Assembly: GCA_016617855.1 (NCBI GenBank) | Contig: JAECUM010003252.1 | Location: 32,597 to 96,596 of the forward strand | Direction: 5' to 3' | DNA: 64,000 nt | Origin: Megalonaias nervosa | Lineage: Eukaryota; Mollusca; Bivalvia; Unionida; Unionidae | In this document: positions 42,601 through 53,593 of the stretch, in pieces | Layout: each line of letters opens with the position of its first letter | How positions within the stretch are numbered: position 1 is the first letter of the stretch | The notes under the pieces: generated by a model | Told to the model about the DNA's origin: nothing | The model's database searches: none | What the model saw: the letters and a program-made list of their open reading frames with translations, nothing else | Position numbers and translations under genes: made by a program

Positions 42601-45600
42601 CTTGCAAGTGGAATAAAAGTCTGACTGGATGTCAGCAAGTATGATGCAATGCCATCCTAAAATAATGTGGAAAAAAACGAGTGTTTCTTGATCCCAGCAT
42701 GGCAAATGGCAAAAGCAGTCAACTGACACCTAGCAAAAATACGACTTACTTGTAACTTAAAACCATGAATGCATAGTGACTCATTACCACTCAATTCAGT
42801 GACAAACACTTCTTAGTTAAATCTGTGTCAAAGAATGAACCATACCAGTAGTGACCTCTCAACATATGGAAAGGGAGCCAACCCCTCTAGAATATACAGA
42901 CATTGACTCTATCCATGTGCACTTGTGATGACGAGTTTTAAACTCAATAAATTTACTATTATCAACTTTAAGTGAGCTGTGCAAATACTTAATTATTTTA
43001 ACCTAAGATTTCTTGTACGTCCCACCATTAAAGTGTACAAAACATTACAGACAATAGGGTATCTCTATGACGAAGCTTTCATTAAATATGCTTATGTGCC
43101 ATGTCACATTCAACAATGTTGAAGTTCATACCTTTCATAAGATAGCTGTGTAAAGAACTGAAAAAGGATGTAAGTATATATTAAAACACAAATATTCAAA
43201 CCAAAAAGCTCTTTGTTTGGATGACTTGTTCATTTTCCTACAAATACTATACCTGTCTCATTAGGAAAAAGGCATCATCATCCTCTTGGTCATCTTCACC
43301 TTTACCTGCATCATCTGCAAATATGAGAAATAAGTATAAAAAATCCTTCAGTTCATGCATACAGAATCTATAGCCTCTGGGATACATTCAAAGTTAAAAC
43401 CATTCCTCAAGTCTAAAAAAGAAGACAAACACACACACATACATCAAAATATGAAAACTGTATTGCAGACAGCGTACAATATGTCTAGCAGATGTTGATC
43501 ACTGGCACAGTCTTTTTATCAACAGCACATGCACAGTAGGAAATGATGCCAGAAATGATTTAAGAATAATTAAGACTGATGCTCCGTCTGAAATCAATGT
43601 GAATTATGTTGTTGTTGTTGTGGGGTTTAATGCCATTTTTCAGCACACGATAGGCTATACATGGCAGCCAGTATTAATGGTGGAGGAAGAACCCGGGAAA
43701 ACCCCGGAAACAACCGACCCATGAGAAGCTAATGGCAAGCTTTCTCACATATCCACATTGGCCGAATCCCAGACTCGAACCCACACAGACAGAGGTGAGA
43801 TGGCAGTGATCCGTAACGGAGAGTGCTTTAGACCACTTGGGGCCCCAATGTGAATTATAAAAACACACAGGCAGTAATTTCCATACATTAGAAATGGGTC
43901 AAATTTAAATTCCACTTGTCCAAACCACAGGATATGTGTTTATTGAGAACCCTGAACTTGAGGTAATGGGTGTGGTAACAAGGTTTTTTAAAAACAAGTA
44001 GTTTTGAAGGTCTTTTTTTCTTGCCAACTTTTAACATTCTCTGAATATTACTTTTTATCACCACAGAAATCTGTACACAACACAATTAGTGTGCCACTAC
44101 AGTAACCTATCAGGTACCTACCAGTGTCGTGTATCATTTGATCAACCCAATTTTATCTTGTTTTATCTAATTATTTTAAAAATACATAAATAACAAAAAT
44201 TCATAGGGTGTTTACACAAAATCAAGGACTTTTCAAGGTAATCTCTAAAATTACAGGCTTTTCCAAGGATGTATGAACCATGTGCAAATATTGAAATGTC
44301 AAGACAAGATGTTTATCTGGGTGAAGTTTTAAAAAAATCTAAGTATTACAAAACTTAAACCACTTAAACCCACAAAAAGAAAAGGAAATGGGTCAAAGAG
44401 TCAAGTTTTCCTTTGCTGTGACCTTGACCACTGCATGACAGGCTTATCTTGTAATGATATTTTGTTAAAGTTTCATCGTAATCACATGCAACAGAAATAT
44501 ATATTGCCATTGAAACCAAATTTTGGCTCTGGGCAAGTAAGCTTCTCATTGCTTGTACCAAACCAGACAAGAAGTTCTCAGCCTGCCAGCAGTTTAAAGT
44601 ATTTGCTCTGAACTTCTGTAAGGTGAATAATAGTGAGCTCCAAATTATTTTTTATTAACTAAAACTAAGAATAACAACATTAGGTGTATGTGGGGTTCAT
44701 ACAGATCATGAGAACTGAAATTCAATAACTTTTCAGTGACTAGTGTTTTGTTTTCAAAGACTGCTCTCATCAACCGTTCTTCCAGTTATTACAAATAAAA
44801 ACAAAAACAATACAGATATAAATAAATGAAATGAAATATGAAAGGCAAATGATAATCAACTCATTGCAACTGGACCCAAACATGAAACACTGCTCTTTAT
44901 CTGATGTAATTTTCCAGCTTCAGCTCTGGTGCTTTTTCTTTTCTTTTTTTGGGATTGTACCTTTTACTTCTGCTTCATCTGTCTTTTCTACTGTCTAAAA
45001 AAGGTTGCTTATATCCACAGTATTTCAACCTTCAACACATCACTGCTTTGCATGAAACCTCTCAGTGAAACTGCACCATCATAGTCAGTCACTGAATTTG
45101 CAGAACACACTGACCATTTCAAACTGGCTCATGCAGACAACAGCAATGACAAAGAATTTATTGTGCAGACTCTATGAACACCAACATCAAACCAACTGGA
45201 ATGTGTTTTCACTAGTGCCAAGCAAGTGTTTCTTTCCTTTTGTGTGGCTGCTTCAGGCAGTAATGACCATTACTGCAATAATGATGCTTTTCTTGCACAT
45301 TATGCAAGTGCTGTTTCAAGTTCACATCTTTTTTCAGCCACTTAATGAAGTCTTTGTCTTGTAGCCAACTATTACTGAAGGTACAACTTCCAGGCATTCT
45401 GTGATAATTGCACCCTAAAAAGACCCAAAGCACACTTAATTATATCACATAAAAGGACATAATGCATAATGATTACTTCCAGTGAATTTTGCTAATGGCA
45501 GAATGGCAAGCAGATGATGGAAAAAATCAAAATGTACTTCCAGTCCACACACAACACACAATAATTAAAAAACAACATATTCCATCATATTTGTAAACAA

Positions 45601-48600
45601 AATCTCTCAAATTCAAGGACATTCAATGACCTTAGTGAAAACTCAGCAACTTCCAAGGCACAAAAATGAGGCGTTCATTTCACTAAGACATTCAAGACCC
45701 TTAATGACTGCAAACCCTGTATATGTGCCAGATAATTATACATGTGGCAACCCCCAGAGAATTAAATAAAACCACTTTTCTTTGGTCCAAGCATTTGGCC
45801 ATGACATTATTTAAACACATGTGCTTGTTTAAATCAGCAAAGCAATTTGTCACTGCTCAGATTTTCACGGAAGAGCCAATAAAATTTAATCTTTTATTCC
45901 CATTCAAGAGAACTGATAGGTTTCAAACAATAACATGCTCCATCTGATAAGAGTACACTTCTTGTAAAAAGAACAAGCAGACATACTTGAAATCAGTATA
46001 TCAAATGTTTATTTTGATGCTGGTAACTAGAGGAAAGCTTTGACCATCTGCCTTTCATTACCAGTAAATACCAATGTGTCAAGCCAGCTAACAGTACACA
46101 ATACTTTTTCCCCAAAATTTTATCAACAAATTTCGTTTTGTTAAGATATGGGATATTATCATACAGAATTTAAGGTTTTGCAAAGCCTCCAGTGTACAAG
46201 GAGCGCTGTAAATGATTTTTTTTTTTTTAGGTTTCAATGTAGCATAAAGAAATGACAGTGACTTATTTAGGCAGCAAAAAATGAACATCTATCTGGCAAC
46301 CACTAAAGATGCAACCATGGAGTCATAGCTGCCAACCCTCCAGGTTTGCAATTAGTGAAATTTGGGATAAAAATTAGTGAATTTTGACATGAAATCGTGA
46401 GGGGATCATCAAAGTTCGAGTCCGGGAATATTTGTCGGAACAAATGTTTAGCATGGGATCCAGCTGATAAAGGCAGATTGTGTCCAAGAAGAAAACTTTG
46501 TTTCAGCGTTGGTAGCTTGCAGGTCTTCCATGAATGGCTTAACATATTCCAGAGCTGAAATCTGGTGGAATTCTTAATTTTCCCAACCTCTCTGTGCTTT
46601 TTGCTACCAATATGCTTTCTCATATCATCTCTGCCACCATGCCCAATGCTAAAATTTGTGGCACACTGTGTGCAAAAAGCATGATGTATATTGGTGTTTG
46701 ATGGCTGAATGCACGGCCAATTTTTGGTATATTCCAAACTAAACTTTACATTTTGTGCAATACATTTCTTTTTCATTGGTGGTGAAGACATTTTCAATAT
46801 CAATGCCAAAAGGTAATTCAAATCAGTGTTGGCGGCACATGCACGGAGCAAAATTCCGGTTAGGCCCCAGTTTCTCTTAAAAGCATTTGTAAAACTACTC
46901 TTATACATATAGATTAAAATATGCTAAAATGCTTGCTACCGGGCCAACCGTATCAATCGGCTATAGTTCTACTAATATTGCAACCAGCAATTCCGGACCA
47001 TTTCGGCAACTGCCGATATCACGAGTAGCACTTTGCAGGAAATCGGTTATTTTATTAAAGATTTATAATAATTGAGAATTGGTAATTCGTGATTTTTTTG
47101 CATGCGGCATGAATCCGTGAATTGCTGAAAAAGTTGTGAAATTCACGCCAAAATCATGACGGTTGGCAGCTATGCGGGGTGCTGCAACCTTGTCACCATC
47201 TGTATACAGGAATGTATGACCAAAAGACGGAGCTCCAATTTCATTAAATCTACTCTGAAAATGAAAGGGCTGGTTGAGCGCTTTCTGTATTGGAAAATAT
47301 TTTGTGAGATTTGTAACAACCAATATGTATTTGCTGCCAAGATTTTATTTTACTATTAATTTGCAGAAATATACTGCAACTGTGCACACCAGAATAGACG
47401 CTGGCTCGCACATCATTTTACATGGCTTGCACATTATTTTTGACCAACTTCTATTGTTGTAACCCTAGTTTGAGCCATGTCTGCCACTATTTTCTAAAGG
47501 TCATCAGATTTACCTATACCAGCAGCACCTGGTGATGAAAGAGAACGGGATTCTTCAGACTGCTCAACTCCACTGGAGTCATCTTCATTCCCCTGCCAGC
47601 AGTTTGTAGCTCCCATGCCAGGGTAACTGATCATGCCATTGAGAAGGAACTGGTCTGCAGCAGAAACTTCCCGTGTACTACTGCTGGTACCATCTCCAGC
47701 AATCATCTTTTCAAAGGAAGCCCATTCGTCGTCAAGTACTGACCCAAATCTGGGGCTTACCGTATCCGACTAAAAATAAAGAAAAATGACAGTCGAATTG
47801 CAATTACAGAACTAAACAAGACCTTTTGGGACACAAACATCACAGGAATTAACAACTATGTAGCTTAAAAAAATCAATTCAATCTTTATGTAGCTGTATT
47901 ACATATCCACATTTCGGTATCTTGCATTTCCATGTGACAGATAAATATACAGATATGTTCCTAATTTAAATACACTTAGTACATCAAAGAAAACTGACAA
48001 AGAATAAAAACCTAAATGATTATATTTTGCTCAAGATCAATAAAAAGCTATCTATCCTATCTTTATGTGGTCAATTACCAATGATGACCAATCCTTCTAA
48101 ACTGGGTTGATGGCAATCATAGTATTTTTCCATATTAAATCACATATTTGTGTCTTCAAACTGAGCAGAATAATAACAATCAACATTATAACTTTAAAAA
48201 AAAAGTTTTTCTCAACATAATACAAAACCCAATGGAATGCTGCACTGCTTGCCAAGGTAGTCGTCTCATACTTACGCATTCAACCCAGGATTTCTCAGCA
48301 ACTGACCCATTGTGGACGATGATCCGGATGACTCATTCACAAGTCAAGTTTGACTTCCCAGTAAAATGTGAAAGCAGAAAAGTCTTGTTACACTGGTTTC
48401 TTTCACAGAGTATTATTAGCACGAACTTATAGCAGATATTTTATTTAACATTTCACCCTTTTCCATAATTCTGACGAATACAATACAGTGTATCATACCA
48501 GGCCCTCCCCCATCCCCAATCATTCACACTTCAGGCACCTAAGATTTAATCAAATTTTATTTTTAAATAAAATTCTTGAGCAAGCAGGCATTATTTGGTT

Positions 48601-51600
48601 ATCAGAGTCTGTACGCTTCAACTGTAAAAAAAATGAGGACTTTACTTCAACTAGTAATTTCTAAGATCTGAAATACAGGCTGATCGAGTACAGTTGCCTG
48701 ATTAAGCTGATCAACCATGTGACCCGAGGACATTTTGAAAAACAAACAGCAATATATACAAGAAATAAAAAAGTTTATTATAGCAATCTTAAACTGCTGA
48801 TGAACTCTGGAACTAATTTTTCAGGATTTCAAGGCCCTGAATTTAAAATGTCAAAACCCAGTACTGTCCATGAAGCATACACACTCTGGATTATGAACAG
48901 CAGTTCCCAACACTCTTAATATAAAAAAGTGTATTATAAATATTTAGAACCAGCTCTTGAAGGTAAGTAAAAGTTAAATTAAGTGCCAAGCAGCAATCAT
49001 TGCCAACATGAGCTCAATTTGTAATATAAAAAATATGCACTAGTTTCTACACTTAACTAGTTACTACAAGACCATTGTTCTAAATTCTATGCAACATTTT
49101 TGTTAGTAGCAAGCACAAAATGTATCTTGCATTAAAAGTATTTCTAAAATAACATCTACCCTGATATTTATCTTCTTTAGGTTGATTACCTCCAAAATTA
49201 ATATCATTCTATAGAATGTTTTTCCCAGTCGACTTAACAGGGATCTCAGGCAAAATTTTCCGGAATGACATCACCTGCTTTGCAGTCCATTTGACACTCT
49301 TCCACTGATAAAAGTCAAATTCCTTCAGTCTGACTATACTTACTTGGTGTCTTTATTCTGATGGAATCAAATTTCGATACTTAAAGCAAGTGAATGTGTT
49401 TTTAAGTTCTGCTGACATACATTTTAGTTGGCTTAAATGTAATGGTACCAAAGCTGGTTCAAGGCGGGACAAGTTTCTTTAATGAAACAAAACTGTATAC
49501 ATTTACTTGCTTTCGTCAACATTAGTATATTTCTGTTTCATTAAAGAAACGTACCCATTTCATCTGACTTGCTACTAAGCAATAAATTTTGCCACTCGCT
49601 GTAACATTCCCTTGTATTAGTAGGTTCCTGATGATATATGCTTTGCTATACCGTTATGACAAGCTGCCCTTGCCCTGAGGTAATCATCTTTTCCATACAT
49701 GTGTCAGCAATTCAAATGTGAGGTCAACAGCCACTGAATACACATGTTCTGTTCCTGCGTTCTCTTCCAACTGGAATATTTACTAAAAAAAGGAAGTGCT
49801 CTAAAGAAATTAATGTAATGGATCAACAGAAGACTGATTATACTTACTGTCTGGATACATAGTTTAGTGAAAATAAATTTTTATTAGTGAGTATGCCAAC
49901 AATCTGAAACAAATTATAAAGTGGACACTCCCGCATTAATCCTGTCTTCACCAAGTTGTTTCCTGCCACCAGTTAGGTCAGAAAATAAGGTTAAAAATGT
50001 GGAGAACAATCTATTGGTCTAGAACTGCCAAGTGTGTGAGATATTCCTGGAAATTTGTCATCTAGTTCCCGTAAGTTGACCCATGAACATGCTATCGAAT
50101 ACCATTTATTTTGGAAGTAATCCACCAACACATAAAACTTAAATATCAGGGTAGATGTCTTACAGTGTAGGACCAGCATAGCATATTAATATTCTCTTGA
50201 CAAAATTCAAATATACTGCACAGATTCAAGATTGAGAAAAGACCATGTAATAACCAGCTCTACAAATCAAGTGTAGCAATTGTTTTTAAATAATGTATAA
50301 CCTACAGTTGTGACAAGCAATTCGCTGAAATTTTGTTTCCAAAATGGAACAATTTCTTGAGAATTCCCTTTGCCCCCCTCCCCCAATGCAAGTGGAATAG
50401 CTATGCTCAAGCAGGGAGGCATAACTCCATCCATGTTTCAAAAAATAACACTGGATCCAGAGTCCTAAAAAGTTCTATTTTGCATCATACCTTGTCCTCA
50501 TGTGGTAACTACTTGTATGAAATTATTGACATTAATGCAAAGAAAAAAAACCCTCCAAACTTGTGCATCTGGCCTAAAAAAATTTCAGTGCATGTTTTAA
50601 GGTGAGGAAAGAAATGACAAAATGTTCAAATTGCACTTGATTTTCTTAATCTGCCAAATACACACTCAGCACATACATTTTTAGAAGAACAAACTTGTTA
50701 ACCTATTTTAAGATATTTTTAAAAAATATTAACTGATTCAACCTATCTGAAACTGAGTTCTGAATTAAGCGGGTGGGCTTGTAATCCAAACCAGATCATG
50801 CACTGCCAACATGGCAAAGTACAGCTCTAACATGTCATAATTTATTTTGCTATGATGCAATTCTAGATATAACACAGTAACAATATGGACCCCATAATCG
50901 AAATTATAAAAATCAGAATTAATTTTATAAACAAAATAATTTTCAACATGCATGAGACAAAAATTTAACATACAATCTACTGTAACGAATCTGGACATTA
51001 CCATAACATGTTTTATAGACAGCTTAACTCTGATTAGCAAATACTGTATTCAGGCAACATCAGATATTACATTCCTAACAGGCTATTGCCCACTCGAAAT
51101 TAGCCATGTCTCTAGTAAGCCACAGTTATCATTTGACAGTGTCAAATACTGCACGTGATTGTCGAATCTGCCTTTAGCACTGAAGCCATTCTGACAGATC
51201 AGTGACTTAATCTCTGTACACACACCTTACTCCTTATACCAGAGACCTGCATAATCTCGATCACTGTTTACTGATACCTAGACAGCAACAGATCACAGAA
51301 CAGATTATTTGTGGTACATCTTTTTTTATCGGTTGCTCCTTTCTGTAATCTGTTGCTGAGCAGCCCAGAAAAAGATGCATACTGTAGCTACAATAAGGTT
51401 CATTCAAACAAATGTCACTTTCTTATGAATCAGATTTAAAACCGAGTATTTTATAATCAGCATTTATGAGCTAATCAAGACTTTTATTCTCTCTGTTACA
51501 AACTGACTTAAAATTATTCACTTGTTTCGTTGACACATTAAATTAGTTTAGATTTTCTATAAGGATAAAAGGATTAGAATTTGGAGTGAAATGAAGCTAT

Positions 51601-53593
51601 CTAATCCCTTTCTTCAATATTAATATATTTTTGTTTTCGTTATAGAAATATATTTCAACTTAACCCAATTTTGGCATTCCTGGCTTCCATTGCTTTACAG
51701 GCAAGTGAAATGTAGGCCAACGAAACTTGAAAACTGGTCCATTTTCTTACGCGAGAATATGAATTTATTAGAAAAAAGACATTAGAGTAAGTGAAGTCTG
51801 ACTAAAACAGGGGCCCCGAGTGGCCGAGTGGTCTAAAGCGCTCTCCGTTATGGATCACTGCCATCTCACCTCTGTCTGCATGGGTTCGAGTCTCAGATTC
51901 GGCGAATGTGGATATGTGAGAAAGCTTGCTAGTAGCTTCTCGTGGGTCGGTGGTTCTTTCTGGGGATTTCCTGGTTTCTTCCTCCACCATTAATACTGGC
52001 CGCCATGTATAGCCTATCATGTGCTGAAAAATGGCGTTAAGCCCTACAACAACAACAACAACTGACTAAAACATTATGACTTTAATTTGTAGAAAGTGTC
52101 GTTATTGGCTGCCAAGCGTATGAGATACTACTGAACATCTGACTTTAGTTATGTCAGTCAACATGAGAACATGCTACACAGCGCCATTATTTAAACAGTA
52201 AGACGCCGATACCCAAAACATAAATGTCATGGTCGAGGACTTACATTGTCAGACTGGTTAGATTTTAGACGTATTTTGAGAAGTCTTGAGAAGTGTTTGG
52301 GTGAACTTGGCGGTACATGTATTTGGGTGTATTTTTGGCAGTATTTGGGTAAATTGTGATGCTGGCTTTGTATAGGCATACGGGGTTACTAGAAATACTG
52401 AAATACACTCAAAAGCCGAAATACACACCGAATTACACATTTTGTACATATTACTGATAAAAATAAGTGTATTATAATTTGTATGTGTTTGAATAATGAT
52501 AAAAGAGCAAAATAAAATCAGATTTCAGTGATCTGTATAGGAAATATTAACATTTGTCTATTTTTAGCTCCATTCGTCTAATGAAGTCACTTGGTCATAC
52601 TTGATTAGGCAGCTTTTACCTCATTGTGTCTGTTATGTCTTTATTTTCTTTAAAATACAAGTATATGATATTTCCACCAAAAAAATAAGTAAATACATGT
52701 ACACATTTTCGATTCTCACAATCATAATCTCATTCCTTTATTTTAAGTTCTGACTACCCTGTGATTTATCATACCTGTCCAATCTTGTAAAATCAAGTAT
52801 GACTGGGTGAGGTCATTACATGGATTGCACAAGAAATTGGTAAAAAGTAAATATAATTCATATCAAAATTGCTTCAAAGTTTTGCTTATTATTAATATTA
52901 TAAAAAAATTGCAATCATAATATCAGGCTGTACACTAATATATACACCCAAAAGATGTAATTATGTATATCGGTTTTTGAGCGTATTTCGGTGTTTCTAG
53001 TAACCAGGCATACGAAGCCGAATACCCGAGCTAAACAGTAACACATTTCTTATGTTACACGAAGTGTAGCTTCAAATATTTGCGTTGGTTCTTAAATAGG
53101 AAGCAAGAGTAAAGAGTGTAGAGTGTCCTCCCCTGCAATATTATATAGTACATGTATGATTTGTAGGTATATTTTATGTAACGAAACGAGTCCCCGTGCC
53201 TTGAGCATAACTCTTTAGAAAGCGTAACATACCAAGTAGGATATCGTAAAAAATGATGCAAAACATAACGGATCAATGACTGGTGTAATACGAAATGCTA
53301 AAATTGATGGATAAGAATTAAAAGAACATGATAGGAACCTTTATCCCAACTTATACACTTTCAGTTTCACATCATAGCACATTCCAATCTCCAATTTGTC
53401 GGCCATATTGAAATTTTGAAAACATTGGTATGGCTTAAGTGAAATTAACTAGTTTGTTCGAAATTAAGCAATATAGATTAGTAAACATATAAATTTTTGC
53501 CTTTAGTTGACTTACGTGCTTTGTGTCGGTATCCGTAGCTTCATTTTCAGGTGGTGAACTGTCGTCTTCACCATAATTCGCTAGCAGGTCCAT
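23095..53593 (-). CDS. RSRC2: RSRC2-like SR-rich protein, eight exons
   Basis: Exons (minus): 53593-53516, 47769-47514, 43314-43253, 33672-33298, 30863-30296, 29491-29361, 26852-26727, 23376-23095. They sum to 1878 nt, or 625 residues, and all seven junctions are GT..AG with matching phase (0,1,0,0,1,0,0). Residues 1-132 are acidic. Residues 133-447 form an RS domain with four PAEKQKS-type heptads near 195-222 and a long RSRSRS tract. Residues 447-490 are an Ala/Met-rich helix. The last 135 match RSRC2: TGIAVPKYYNPAAVNP, a KRKLLW block, NKFRKLMGMK (SMAP-type domain) and THTHRGIGLGF. The family is nuclear and linked to pre-mRNA splicing. The human protein is shorter (about 430 residues) and I do not recall the acidic N-terminal part in it. 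The start is the first ATG of an open exon in a good context, with ccaat 9 nt upstream. Confidence 0.88.
23743..23822. repeat. (AT)n microsatellite
   Basis: About 35-38 AT units in intron 7. Shorter (AT)n runs lie at 22684-22700 and 27637-27680. Confidence 0.95.
24044..24233. mobile_element. Palindromic MITE, AGGGCTATTC ends
   Basis: 190-bp element with inverted termini of about 44 bp: agggctattctatttaaaca at the left pairs with the complement of the right end, and both arms reach the ggaaggcact motif. No coding capacity. It lies in intron 7. The same terminal decamer recurs in isolation near 28307-28316. Confidence 0.7.
24640..25416 (+). repeat. Large degenerate repeat, block 5
   Basis: Units of the repeat described at 15200, then the hairpin at 25114-25142 and the tail module. 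It is interrupted by the SINE-like insert at 25432-25760 and resumes to about 26075. Confidence 0.75.
25432..25760 (-). mobile_element. tRNA-derived SINE (family B) with target-site duplication
   Basis: The minus strand shows A-box tggcttaagtgg and B-box gggttcaaaccc about 40 bp apart, then a unique body and a GT-rich microsatellite. The insert is bounded by a 15-bp direct repeat with one mismatch: tggatacatacaggg at 25417-25431 and tggatacatagaggg at 25761-25775. Confidence 0.8.
26727..26852 (-). CDS. RSRC2: RSRC2-like exon 7
   Basis: 42 codons in phase 0 (residues 491-532), with the family signature GIAVPKYYNPAAVNP and KRKLLW. The acceptor is tttctttcag and the donor gtaaat. Confidence 0.92.
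27637..27692. repeat. (AT)n-(AC)n microsatellite
   Basis: About twenty AT units followed by six AC units, in intron 6. Confidence 0.95.
27715..27830 (+). repeat. Dispersed repeat paired with 9165-9300
   Basis: Second copy of the element described at 9165. The following 0.5 kb may belong to the same element, but I cannot delimit it. Confidence 0.4.
28627..28649. repeat. (CA)n microsatellite
   Basis: About eleven CA units in intron 6. Confidence 0.9.
29361..29491 (-). CDS. RSRC2: RSRC2-like exon 6
   Basis: Residues 447-490, an Ala/Met-rich helical stretch with ALFEAAKSS and TPQMALLQTMAAM, equivalent to the TPQIAMAAQMAAL-type region before the C-terminal domain of RSRC2. The acceptor is ctgttacag and the donor gtactt. 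Confidence 0.88.
29630..29745 (-). mobile_element. tRNA-derived SINE-like element (family E)
   Basis: The minus strand has a tRNA-like arrangement ending in B-box-like ggttcaatacc. The far side carries ttccaaggacacac, shared with the copy at 29930. Confidence 0.5.
29930..30060 (-). mobile_element. tRNA-derived SINE-like element (family E)
   Basis: On the minus strand: A-box-like tagctcattggttagcatgc, B-box-like gttcaggtcc, and a body with the gctcaaggacacacc complement as in the neighbour at 29630. In intron 5. Confidence 0.55.
30296..30863 (-). CDS. RSRC2: RSRC2-like exon 5, main RS domain
   Basis: Phase 0 at the start, leaving one base at the end (568 nt). Dense Arg-Ser and Lys-Ser dipeptides, ending SPNKPLTFKEKMRQQLLKVG. 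The plus-strand frame over the same bases is a shadow rich in Ser, Phe and Cys. Confidence 0.9.
31430..31790 (+). repeat. Large degenerate repeat, block 6
   Basis: Two to three diverged units of the repeat described at 15200, in intron 4. A separate end fragment with the hairpin lies at about 32700-32800. Confidence 0.7.
33298..33672 (-). CDS. RSRC2: RSRC2-like exon 4, Ser-rich and heptad region
   Basis: 125 codons in phase 0: RIKERERSSESD start, Ser-rich run, acidic EEVQVEPPQ stretch, four AEKQKSP-type repeats (one with I for K), then RSRSPERKKHRKRSRS. The donor is gtaaga. Confidence 0.9.
34096..34277. mobile_element. pogo/Tigger-like MITE with TA duplication
   Basis: The termini are cagtcaaacctgt and its exact inverse, flanked by TA on both sides (34094-34095 and 34278-34279). 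The 182-bp element has no coding capacity. CAGT-starting TIRs with a TA target are typical of the pogo/Tigger branch of Tc1/mariner. In intron 3. Confidence 0.8.
34790..35370 (+). repeat. Large degenerate repeat, block 7
   Basis: Four or so units of the repeat described at 15200, including the clear string caagatggttgccatggtgg near 35058. In intron 3. Confidence 0.75.
36102..36250. mobile_element. Hairpin MITE-like element
   Basis: The inverted arms contain gggtattta preceded by attaaatgatcat on the left and its near-exact complement on the right (36199-36225). Weaker pairing extends to gaaatgag/cctttc at the outer ends. Confidence 0.6.
37560..37995. repeat. 77-89-bp tandem repeat
   Basis: Five to six copies, each with gcagatacctctctaagcaa and tagctgccctcct or tagctgccctactc. 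Starts at about 37641, 37718, 37807 and 37889 show a variable period caused by an inserted ctaagactgtcattcaa segment. In intron 3. Confidence 0.85.
41166..41579. mobile_element. pogo/Tigger-like TIR element with TA duplication
   Basis: The left end cagtggtccccctcttatac and the right end are inverted matches over about 24 bp with two differences, flanked by TA (41164-41165 and 41580-41581). The 414-bp interior has no transposase. In intron 3. Confidence 0.85.
43253..43314 (-). CDS. RSRC2: RSRC2-like exon 3 (62 nt, acidic)
   Basis: Completes a split Asp codon and encodes an acidic stretch ending DDDAFFLMRQ. The acceptor is atttgcag and the donor gtatag. It is short, but it keeps frame between exons 2 and 4. 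Confidence 0.82.
43608..43846 (-). mobile_element. SINE family A, young full-length copy
   Basis: Full copy on the minus strand: tRNA-Ser/Leu-like head ggggccccaagtggtctaaa, long-arm region, B-box gggttcgagtct, family body and a CAA tail. A perfect 12-bp target duplication, aatgtgaattat, flanks it at 43596-43607 and 43847-43858. In intron 3. Confidence 0.92.
44204..45719 (-). mobile_element. hAT-type transposon remnant
   Basis: The left end agggtgtttaca followed by tcaaggacttttcaagg, and the right end (minus strand cagggtttgcag followed by gtcttgaatgtc and tccttgaattt), match the CAGGG/CCTTGAAA pattern of the element at 16816. A broken hAT-type frame lies inside on the minus strand. I found no matching 8-bp flanks, so the exact ends are uncertain. 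In intron 2, 5' of exon 3. Confidence 0.6.
45212..45397 (-). pseudogene. hAT protein N-terminal zinc-finger fragment
   Basis: The frame from 45397 begins MPGSCTFSNSWLQDKDFIKW, an arrangement (C.F...WL.D..F..WL) seen at the start of a common hAT-derived protein family, and then loses frame before the second half of the finger. A further open piece at 44994-44930 (TVEKTDEAEVK...) probably belongs to the same dead gene. Confidence 0.55.
46324..47174 (-). mobile_element. hAT-type transposon remnant, second family
   Basis: Perfect 14-bp terminal inverted repeats, catagctgccaacc at 46324 and its inverse at 47161-47174, enclose 851 bp carrying a broken minus-strand gene. Flanking octamers match at only about half of their positions, as in an old insertion. 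In intron 2. Confidence 0.75.
46430..46791 (-). pseudogene. hAT-like BED/C2H2 zinc-finger protein, truncated
   Basis: The frame starting MSSPPMKKK contains a CTQC pair, FSIGHGG and an H.....H pair, the layout of the N-terminal DNA-binding finger in this hAT-like family, then shifts. A downstream piece has NLPLSAGSHAKHLFRQIFPDS, also typical of the family. The catalytic and dimerisation regions are absent. Confidence 0.7.
47514..47769 (-). CDS. RSRC2: RSRC2-like exon 2
   Basis: Begins TCG in phase 0 after tttttag and ends with one base before gtaaat. Encodes SVLDDEWASFEKMIAG, then a Ser/Gly-rich low-complexity stretch. I do not recognise this part as a named domain. Confidence 0.82.
51810..52061 (+). 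mobile_element. SINE family A, young full-length copy (reference)
   Basis: Head ggggccccgagtggccgagt followed by ggtctaaagcgct (A-box) and B-box gggttcgagtctcag, spaced as in a class II tRNA (Ser/Leu type). The body contains tcttcctccaccatta and gccgccatgtatagcctatc, and the tail is (CAA)n. A perfect 12-bp target duplication, ctgactaaaaca, lies at 51798-51809 and 52062-52073. In intron 1. Confidence 0.93.
53516..53593 (-). CDS. RSRC2: RSRC2-like exon 1 (start codon)
   Basis: 26 codons beginning MDLLANYGEDD and ending at a strong donor (cac|gtaagt). An acidic opening of this kind is common in splicing-related proteins. Confidence 0.82.

Noticed and set aside
44961..44994. A 34-nt candidate alternative (poison) exon of the SR gene with good ag and gt borders
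   Set aside because: It lies inside the hAT remnant 44204-45719 and its frame reads on past the donor, so it is better explained as part of the dead transposon gene. Spliced reads would reopen the question.
48270..48330. Minus-strand segment with a near-perfect donor (gtaagtatg) and a Ser-rich frame in intron 1
   Set aside because: No good acceptor, and including it breaks frame with exon 2. Possibly a cryptic site.
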